Below are positions 6,983 to 11,166 of a stretch of 11,166 nt of DNA, piece by piece. Position numbers and translations under genes: made by a program. The notes beneath the pieces are model-generated. The model searched no databases. It was not told where the DNA came from and saw only the letters and a program-made list of their open reading frames with translations. The stretch lies in assembly GCA_020025345.1 (NCBI GenBank), contig JAHHSH010000054.1, forward strand, positions 1 through 11,166, written 5' to 3'. The DNA is from Oscillospiraceae bacterium. Lineage in GTDB: Bacteria > Bacillota > Clostridia > Oscillospirales > Oscillospiraceae. How positions within the stretch are numbered: position 1 is the stretch's first letter; every line of letters starts with the position of its first letter.

Positions 6983-7824
6983 GTGCAATCATTATGGATG
7001 GCAAGGCACTGGCCGCCAAGACGAAGGAAGGGATCCGCGCCGAGGTGGCAAAGCTGCAGCGCAAGCCCGGTCTTGCCGTGGTGCTGGTGGGCGATAACGG
7101 TGCCTCGCAGGTGTATGTCCGCAATAAGGTGAAGGATTGCAGCGAGTGCGATATTGCCTGCTATGACTATTATCTGCCGCAGGAGAGCACCTTGGAGGAA
7201 CTGCTGGCGCTGATCGGCGAGCTGAACGGCCGCGAGGATGTGGACGGTATTCTGGTGCAGCTGCCCCTGCCGGCACAGATCCCGGAAAAGCCGGTGCTGG
7301 AGGCCATTGCGCCGGAGAAGGACGTCGATGCCTTCCATCCGGACAATATGGGACGTCTCCTCCGCGGCGACGCTATCTATCAGCCCTGTACACCCTCCGG
7401 CGTCATGGAGATGCTGAAGGAGTACCATATTGATCCCGCCGGTAAGCACTGCGTGGTGGTGGGTCGCAGTAATATTGTGGGCAAGCCCATGGCGTTGCTG
7501 CTGCTGCAGGAAAACGGCACCGTCACCGTCTGCCACAGCCGTACCCCCGATTTGAAGGAGCAGTGCCTGCAGGCCGACATTCTGGTGGCGGCGGTAGGTC
7601 GGGAGAAGCTGATCACCGCCGACATGGTGAAAGAGGGTGCCGTGGTCATTGACGTGGCCATGAATCGCAACGCGGCGGGTAAGCTGTGCGGCGATGTGGA
7701 TTTCCCCGCCGTGGCGGAGAAGGCCGCCTGCATCACCCCCGTTCCCGGTGGCGTAGGCCCCATGACCCGCGCCATGCTGATGAAGAATACCTTGACCGCT
7801 GCCCAAAGACGGCAGAAGGCGTAA
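6979..7824 (+). CDS. folD: Bifunctional methylenetetrahydrofolate dehydrogenase/methenyltetrahydrofolate cyclohydrolase FolD
   Basis: The 281-residue protein has standard FolD length and motifs. FolD interconverts 5,10-methylene-, 5,10-methenyl- and 10-formyl-tetrahydrofolate with NADP in the cytoplasm, feeding purine and formyl-Met synthesis and, in acetogens, the methyl branch. YVRNKVKDC begins at residue 46 and holds the catalytic Tyr46/Lys50 pair. DGILVQLPLP from 89 includes Gln94. PEKDVDAFHPDN and PCTPSGVMEML follow. The nucleotide-binding VVGRSNIVGKPM has its Gly162-Arg-Ser, and PVPGGVGPMT starts at 254. It overlaps lgt by 4 bp (ATGA), with a GGAGGAGCAGG ribosome binding site inside the lgt end, so it is translationally coupled. 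It is the last gene before the terminator at 7829-7867. Confidence 0.98.
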   Translation: MSAIIMDGKALAAKTKEGIRAEVAKLQRKPGLAVVLVGDNGASQVYVRNKVKDCSECDIACYDYYLPQESTLEELLALIGELNGREDVDGILVQLPLPAQIPEKPVLEAIAPEKDVDAFHPDNMGRLLRGDAIYQPCTPSGVMEMLKEYHIDPAGKHCVVVGRSNIVGKPMALLLLQENGTVTVCHSRTPDLKEQCLQADILVAAVGREKLITADMVKEGAVVIDVAMNRNAAGKLCGDVDFPAVAEKAACITPVPGGVGPMTRAMLMKNTLTAAQRRQKA

Positions 7825-7828
7825 GCAT

Positions 7829-7867
7829 AAAAAAGGCCGTATTCCGTGAGGAATACGGCCTTTTTTT
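7829..7867. terminator. Bidirectional intrinsic terminator between folD and the molybdopterin-binding gene
   Basis: An A run (7829-7834) precedes GGCCGTATTCC (7835-7845), a GTGA loop (7846-7849), the perfect complement GGAATACGGCC (7850-7860) and seven T (7861-7867). The A/T flanks extend the stem. It ends the ymfF-folD operon on the plus strand and, being symmetrical, also the convergent gene whose stop is at 7875-7877. Confidence 0.95.
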
Positions 7868-7874
7868 GCTTGTA

Positions 7875-8891
7875 TCAATACTTTCCAAAGGTGCAGTTGG
7901 GGAAGTGGCAGACCTTGCACATCTGGCAGAGGCCACCGTCGCCCAAGCGAATGAGATCCTCTTTGGTGAGGGGGAGACCTGTGTAGATCTGGGGCAGCAG
8001 CACATCGAACATGGTGGTGGGCAGGCTGATGGCAGCGCCGGGAACACCCAAGATGGGAACACTGTCCAGATATGCTACCAGCGTCATGTTGCCGGGCTGG
8101 GCAGGGACGCCGTGGCTGATGATCCGGGCACCCAGATTGCGGATGGCGGTGGGGGTCAGATCGTCCGGGTCCACCGACATACCACCGGTGAAGATGAGGA
8201 AGTCTGCACCCTGCGCCAAATACTTCCGGGCGGTATCCTCAATCATGGTAAGATCATCGTCGCAGATGGTGACGCCCAAGATCTCACCCGGGTAGTGGGC
8301 CAGCTTGGCGCGCACCACAGGCTCGAATTTATCCTTGATCCGACCTGAGTATACCTCGGAGCCGGTGATGATCACACCCACTTTCCGGGGCTGGTAGGGC
8401 AGCAGCTCCAACAGCTTCTTCCCGCGGCACAGTGCTTCTGCCTCTAAAATCTGGGTTTCTTTGGTCACCAACGGCACGATGCGCATGGAGGCAAGGCGCG
8501 CCCCCTCCTCCACGGGATAGTGATCCGGTAGCGTACAGATGGTAATATCGCCGATGGCGTTGATGGCATGGAGCAGCTGGGTATCCACCCGGAACATACC
8601 ACGGCGCTGGGCGCGCAAAACCACCTTGCCCTCGGAGGGATCGGTGTAGGCGGCACCTTCCACAGGGACCATGGCGGCCAGACGGAGTGCGCAGTCCTCC
8701 TCGTGGATCTCTCCGGCATGCTCTTCCCACACGAAAACGGTGCGCTTGCCAAGATCCAGAAGCGGCTCAATGTCCTCCGCCGTGATCACATGTCCCCGGC
8801 GGAACGCAGCACCCTTGAAGCCGTCCCGCATAGCGGTAATATCGTGGCAGAGCGTCATGCCCACGGCGTCTTCGACCCGAATCTTTTTCAT
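7875..8891 (-). CDS. MoeA/MogA-like molybdopterin-binding protein with C-terminal Cys motif
   Basis: The 338-residue protein has an N-terminal region of unknown fold (MKKIRVEDAVGMTLCHDIT). A molybdopterin-binding (MoCF) domain covers about residues 168-300: ITGSEVYSG from 175, FTGGMSVDPDD at 234-244, PAQPGNM at 263-269 and VPGAAIS near 283-289, where MoeA has PGNPVS. These proteins bind molybdopterin or handle molybdenum insertion and are common in clostridia near selenium/molybdenum hydroxylases; the exact reaction is not known. The last 20 residues carry four cysteines (322, 325, 328, 333; CX2CX2CX4C), a possible metal or Fe-S site. ATG 8891 is preceded by AAAGGA about 9 nt upstream. The longer in-frame extension to 8996 runs through the promoter region and is rejected. 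It lacks the domains needed to be a standard MoeA, so no symbol is given. Confidence 0.85.
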   Translation of the reverse strand: MKKIRVEDAVGMTLCHDITAMRDGFKGAAFRRGHVITAEDIEPLLDLGKRTVFVWEEHAGEIHEEDCALRLAAMVPVEGAAYTDPSEGKVVLRAQRRGMFRVDTQLLHAINAIGDITICTLPDHYPVEEGARLASMRIVPLVTKETQILEAEALCRGKKLLELLPYQPRKVGVIITGSEVYSGRIKDKFEPVVRAKLAHYPGEILGVTICDDDLTMIEDTARKYLAQGADFLIFTGGMSVDPDDLTPTAIRNLGARIISHGVPAQPGNMTLVAYLDSVPILGVPGAAISLPTTMFDVLLPQIYTGLPLTKEDLIRLGDGGLCQMCKVCHFPNCTFGKY

Positions 8892-8912
8892 ATTTCCGTG
8901 TCCTTTCTCAAG

Positions 8913-8935
8913 TGGTATCGACAACAGCGATACCA
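8913..8935. repeat. Perfect 8-bp inverted repeat at the start of the molybdopterin gene transcript (putative operator or leader hairpin)
   Basis: TGGTATCG (8913-8920) and CGATACCA (8928-8935) are perfect complements around the 7-nt spacer ACAACAG. The repeat begins at about +1 of the predicted minus-strand transcript and ends about 20 bp before the start codon. It could be a repressor operator or a 5' RNA hairpin affecting translation of the molybdopterin-binding protein. It does not resemble the ModE consensus that I know. Confidence 0.6.
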
Positions 8936-8940
8936 AAATC

Positions 8941-8968
8941 ATTATTACTATTATAATACAGGCGTCAA
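8941..8968 (-). promoter_or_regulatory. Probable promoter of the molybdopterin-binding gene
   Basis: On the minus strand, TTGACG (complement of 8963-8968, five of six consensus bases) is followed after 16 bp by AATAAT (complement of 8941-8946, five of six). The predicted start is near 8934, leaving a 5' leader of about 43 nt. A TATAAT lies a few bases upstream of this -10 but has no good -35, so the first pair is preferred. Confidence 0.55.
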
Positions 8969-8979
8969 GGTGAAAAATA

Positions 8980-8995
8980 TGTTGTTTGGACAACA
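8980..8995. promoter_or_regulatory. Crp/Fnr-type palindrome over the -35 of the regulator gene (putative autoregulatory site)
   Basis: TGTTGT-TTGG-ACAACA is a perfect 6-bp palindrome with a 4-bp spacer. The core 5-4-5 spacing is the same as in FNR-type boxes (TTGAT-N4-ATCAA), although the half-site bases differ. It overlaps the predicted -35 (8982-8987) of the Crp/Fnr-family gene starting at 9035, a position that favours repression. It also lies upstream of the divergent molybdopterin promoter, so one site could serve both genes. Confidence 0.5.
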
Positions 8996-9010
8996 AAAGC
9001 GGGATATAAT
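8982..9010 (+). promoter_or_regulatory. Probable promoter of the Crp/Fnr-family regulator
   Basis: A perfect TATAAT at 9005-9010 is preceded, with a 17-bp spacer, by TTGTTT (8982-8987), a weak -35. The predicted start near 9017 gives a very short leader carrying the purine-rich ribosome binding site GAGAGGGG (9021-9028). Confidence 0.6.
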
Positions 9011-9034
9011 GGGGGAGAAAGAGAGGGGAATACG

Positions 9035-9727
9035 ATGACAGATTTCATGGCATTGCAACGTTGCGAACTGTTTGCAGGACTGCCGGAGCAGGCGCTGGAG
9101 GTGCTGGCGAAAGAGGGAACGGCCCGTGAGTATGACCGGGGGCAGGTGCTCCTTGCGCCGCAGGAACGGCTGGATCAGCTGGGCGTGGTGGTGTCGGGGC
9201 GGATCCATCAAATGCACATCTCCTATGAGGGGGAGTATCAGCTGATGACGGCGATTTATCCGACCCGGACGCTGGGGGCGGATCTTATCTGCACCCGAAC
9301 ACGGCTGGCACCCTATCATATGCTGGCGGCGGAAGCATCCCGCGTTTTCTGGATCCCGGCTGACTTGTGGCAGAAGGAACTGCTGCCGTGGAAACAGGAG
9401 ATTTTGGAACGGCTCTTGCGGGTGGTGTCCCATATCAATATGAAAAAGGAGTACCGGCTGGCCATTCTCGCCCAGCGGGGACTGCGGCAGCGGGTGCTGA
9501 CGTATCTCACCATGCAGGCAGATAAGCACCACAGTGCGACGGTGACGGTACCCTTTTCCCGGGAGGAAATGGCCTCCTTTTTGTGCGTTAACCGCAGCGC
9601 CCTGTCTCACGAGCTGAGCCTGATGGCAGCTGAGGGTCTCATCGACTTTCACAAGAATGTCTTTACACTGCACTGCTGGGAACAGAGCGGGGAGAATACT
9701 GAAAAAGTGAGCGGGAAAAGAAAATAA
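9035..9727 (+). CDS. Crp/Fnr-family transcriptional regulator
   Basis: The 230-residue protein has the two-domain Crp/Fnr layout. An N-terminal cyclic-nucleotide-binding-type beta-roll covers about residues 5-110 (LFAGLPEQAL, then YDRGQVLLAPQERLDQLGVVVSGRI). A long dimer helix lies around 112-140. A winged helix-turn-helix at about 174-211 (FSREEMASFLCVNRSALSHEL, then GLIDFHKNVFTL) follows. Cysteines are scattered (10, 86, 184, 214), so the clustered N-terminal cysteines of oxygen-sensing FNR are not present. The usual cAMP-pocket arginine/serine signature is also not evident, so the ligand is unknown. ATG 9035 has GAGAGGGG upstream. It is divergent from the molybdopterin-binding gene, suggesting that it may control that gene and itself through the shared 143-bp region. 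Confidence 0.9.
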   Translation: MTDFMALQRCELFAGLPEQALEVLAKEGTAREYDRGQVLLAPQERLDQLGVVVSGRIHQMHISYEGEYQLMTAIYPTRTLGADLICTRTRLAPYHMLAAEASRVFWIPADLWQKELLPWKQEILERLLRVVSHINMKKEYRLAILAQRGLRQRVLTYLTMQADKHHSATVTVPFSREEMASFLCVNRSALSHELSLMAAEGLIDFHKNVFTLHCWEQSGENTEKVSGKRK

Positions 9728-9728
9728 A

Positions 9729-9764
9729 TGACAATATGCTGTCAATTTTCTATAAAAGGTGACA
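9729..9764. repeat. TGACA inverted/direct repeats just after the Crp/Fnr-family gene
   Basis: TGACA (9729-9733) and TGTCA (9740-9744) form a 5-bp inverted repeat around ATATGC, starting 2 bp after the regulator stop. A third TGACA follows at 9760-9764. A short T stretch (9746-9749) trails the hairpin, so it might be a weak terminator, but the stem is short and AT-rich. A protein-binding site upstream of the adaptor promoter is an equal possibility. Confidence 0.3.
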
Positions 9765-9824
9765 GGATATGTAATATTTGAAATGGAATATAAATCCTTT
9801 TGTAACCCTTGCAGATAGGCTGTC

Positions 9825-9833
9825 TGGTATAAT
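9825..9833 (+). promoter_or_regulatory. Extended -10 promoter of the lipoprotein adaptor gene
   Basis: TGGTATAAT (9825-9833) is a perfect TATAAT with an upstream TG at the extended -10 position. No good -35 lies at 16-18 bp, which extended -10 promoters tolerate. The predicted start near 9840 puts transcription initiation just before the structured leader (9845-9960) and about 150 nt ahead of the gene start at 9992. Confidence 0.6.
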
Positions 9834-9844
9834 TTTTCTGTTAA

Positions 9845-9960
9845 GTTCGGCACATATGCAGAAGAAAAGAGCGTTTTTCTTTTGCGGGAAGGCGGCACTG
9901 TGCTGTCGAATGCAGACATAGAAGACCGTGCGAGTCGGTAGAATGGTATGTGGGCCGAGC
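9845..9960 (+). promoter_or_regulatory. Predicted structured mRNA leader (riboswitch-like, class not recognised)
   Basis: A closing stem pairs 9845-9857 with 9946-9960, about 13 pairs including two G-U, with a two-base bulge (9953-9954). Immediately inside it, 9858-9868 pairs with 9875-9885 as an 11-bp hairpin (one G-U) with loop GAGCGT. Two smaller hairpins fit in the rest: 9904-9907 with 9915-9918, and 9925-9928 with 9936-9939. Together this makes a possible four-way junction. The element starts about 5 nt after the predicted transcription start and ends about 18 nt before the ribosome binding site of the adaptor gene. I compared it by eye with the c-di-GMP, cobalamin, TPP, SAM, lysine, guanidine, fluoride and Mn classes and saw no match to their conserved cores. 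No following intrinsic terminator is visible, so control of translation would be more likely. Confidence 0.45.
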
Positions 9961-9991
9961 AAACGATTTTAACTGGATGGAGGCTGTAAGC

Positions 9992-11166
9992 ATGGATAAA
10001 AGAAAGGTTGTAGCCACTGTTGCCGCGCTGCTGGCGCTGCTGCTGTGCGCCTGCGGGGCCAAAGGAGAAAACGACGGCGTCAGTGTGCAGCGGGCGGATC
10101 AGCTCTCGGCTGCCGCACAGGCCGGGGATCGGTTTATGGGCGTTGTGGTCAGTGAAAATGTGATCAAAGTACAACGGGACAGCAACAAGACCTTGACGGA
10201 GTGCTATGTCTCCGTTGGGCAGCAGGTGGCAGAGGGGGAAAAGCTGTTTTCCTATGACGCTGCCGCGGCAGAGATCGAACTGGATCGCCAGCAGCTGGAG
10301 ATGGATAAGCTGCAGGAGGAGCGCTCCTCCCGCGCAGCGCAGCAGGCAGAGCTGGAGCAGCAGCTGGCGCAGACGGAGACGGAGAGTGAACGTGTACGTT
10401 TGACGCTGGAGATCAACGAACTCAAGACCCAGCGCATGGAGAGCGATTACCAGATCGCAGCCAAGGAGAAGGAGTTAAAGCGGCTGCGTGATGCGCTGGA
10501 TCGAATCACGGTGGTCTCTCCGGTGGAGGGCACGATACGCCAGATCGATGAGAGCGGCGAGTCCGGCGCCTATATCACCATCCAGCAGAGCGGCGCTTTC
10601 AAGGTAAAGGGAACCATCAACGAGATGAGCTTGCGCAGCGGCTTGGCTGCGGGCTCTCGTGTTCGGGTGATCTCCCGTCTGGACAGCAGCCAGACATGGA
10701 TGGGCACTGTGACCAGTGTGGAGCTGCAGAGCGCCACACAGAGCGGCACTGAGTCCGGTGAGTTTGGCGGTATGAGAAGAGATGAGATGACCTCCACCTC
10801 TTCGTACCCCTTCTTTGTGAAGCTGGACAGCACAGAGGGACTGCTGCTGGGGCAGCACGTCTATATGGAATTGAGCAGTGGGGAGGAACAGGCCGGCCTG
10901 TGGGTGCCCCAGAATTACTTCATCGATATGAAGACAGACGATATGGGGGAGACTACCGCCGCTGTCTGGGCGGTAGACAGCCGTGGCAAGCTGGAAAAGC
11001 GGACGGTTTCGCTGGGTCTCTATGATGACATGACCGGCTGCTTTGCTGTGCTTTCCGGTCTTTCGCCGGAGGACTATGTGGCCGATCCCGCCGATCCCGG
11101 CTGCCGCAGCGGCGCGGCGATCCTGAATCGTGACGCTGCCGACTTTTTCGCCCAGACGGCAGATCC
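9992..11166 (+). CDS. HlyD/RND-adaptor-like membrane-fusion lipoprotein (3' partial)
   Basis: The frame is open from ATG 9992 to the window end (391 full codons), so the C-terminus is missing. GGAGG (9979-9983) is 8 nt upstream of the start. A lipoprotein signal peptide (KRKVVATVAALLALLLCAC) ends in lipobox LCAC with Cys21 as the lipidated residue, making it a likely Lgt substrate. The lipoyl/barrel-sandwich domain is split in the usual way: CYVSVGQQVAEGEKLF near 71-85 and VVSPVEGTIRQI near 174-185. Between the halves lies a charged Gln/Glu/Leu-rich coiled coil (about 90-170). A beta-barrel region follows. In Gram-positive bacteria such adaptors usually precede MacB-like ABC ATPase and permease genes, which would be off the right edge; this is inference. 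The ligand is unknown. Confidence 0.87.
   Translation, partial: MDKRKVVATVAALLALLLCACGAKGENDGVSVQRADQLSAAAQAGDRFMGVVVSENVIKVQRDSNKTLTECYVSVGQQVAEGEKLFSYDAAAAEIELDRQQLEMDKLQEERSSRAAQQAELEQQLAQTETESERVRLTLEINELKTQRMESDYQIAAKEKELKRLRDALDRITVVSPVEGTIRQIDESGESGAYITIQQSGAFKVKGTINEMSLRSGLAAGSRVRVISRLDSSQTWMGTVTSVELQSATQSGTESGEFGGMRRDEMTSTSSYPFFVKLDSTEGLLLGQHVYMELSSGEEQAGLWVPQNYFIDMKTDDMGETTAAVWAVDSRGKLEKRTVSLGLYDDMTGCFAVLSGLSPEDYVADPADPGCRSGAAILNRDAADFFAQTAD

Noticed and set aside
6865..7920. 351-codon open frame on the minus strand opposite folD
   Set aside because: It runs across the folD terminator and is antisense to a fully conserved enzyme. The His/Gln-rich translation has no domain.
8892..8996. 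N-terminal extension of the molybdopterin-binding protein (35 extra residues)
   Set aside because: The extension would be translated from promoter and operator sequence, while ATG 8891 has a good ribosome binding site and gives the expected family N-terminus.
9841..9991. Adaptor leader as a known riboswitch (cobalamin-like GAAGACC, c-di-GMP-like) or an SRP RNA
   Set aside because: Only short chance similarities (GAAGACCGTGC, GGGAAGG) were found. The conserved cores and junction sequences of those classes are missing, so it is left as an unclassified structure.
8951..10174. 407-codon open frame on the minus strand opposite the Crp/Fnr-family gene
   Set aside because: It spans a regulator gene, two intergenic regions and the start of the adaptor. 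There is no ribosome binding site or family motif, and the translated product is low-complexity His/Gln/Arg-rich.

Overview
The window looks like a chromosomal piece of a Gram-positive, anaerobic Clostridia-type bacterium, probably an Oscillospiraceae-like gut lineage. This rests on the moderately GC-rich codon use, strong AGGAGG-type ribosome binding sites, the ylxM-ffh-rpsP-khpA order, the ymfF/ymfH pair and a clostridial-type molybdopterin-binding protein. The taxon is an inference; no 16S or other marker is present. Most of the content is housekeeping, and no mobile element, CRISPR array, tRNA or rRNA was seen.

Layout. (1) 1-2188, plus strand: the end of ylxM, then ffh (SRP54 GTPase), rpsP (ribosomal protein S16) and khpA (KH-domain RNA-binding protein). 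This protein-targeting/translation cluster closes at a strong bidirectional terminator (2205-2238). (2) 2253-3332, minus strand: a lone PTS EIIC-type (PfoR-like) membrane protein with a perfect consensus promoter and an inverted repeat spanning its -10 region. (3) 3503-7824, plus strand: a tightly packed operon of two M16-family proteins (YmfF without the zinc motif, YmfH with HYLEH), lgt (lipoprotein diacylglyceryl transferase) and folD (one-carbon/folate metabolism), closed by a second bidirectional terminator. (4) 7875-8891, minus strand: a MoeA/MogA-like molybdopterin-binding protein with a four-cysteine C-terminal tail. It is divergent from (5) a Crp/Fnr-family regulator at 9035-9727, plus strand. 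The 143-bp gap between them holds two inverted repeats: one over the regulator's -35 and one at the predicted transcription start of the molybdopterin gene. (6) 9992 to the right edge: a lipoprotein membrane-fusion (HlyD/RND adaptor-like) protein, cut by the window end. Its mRNA leader can fold into a long closed RNA structure.

How the parts connect. Ffh targets membrane and secreted proteins to the translocon. Lgt lipidates exported lipoproteins, and the adaptor at the right end carries a lipobox, so it is a likely Lgt substrate. The molybdopterin-binding protein and the divergent Crp/Fnr regulator may form a small regulatory unit, but this is inferred from position only. The part most likely to be undescribed is the structured leader upstream of the adaptor (about 9845-9960), followed by the operator-like repeats in the divergent promoter regions. 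No wholly new multigene system is evident.
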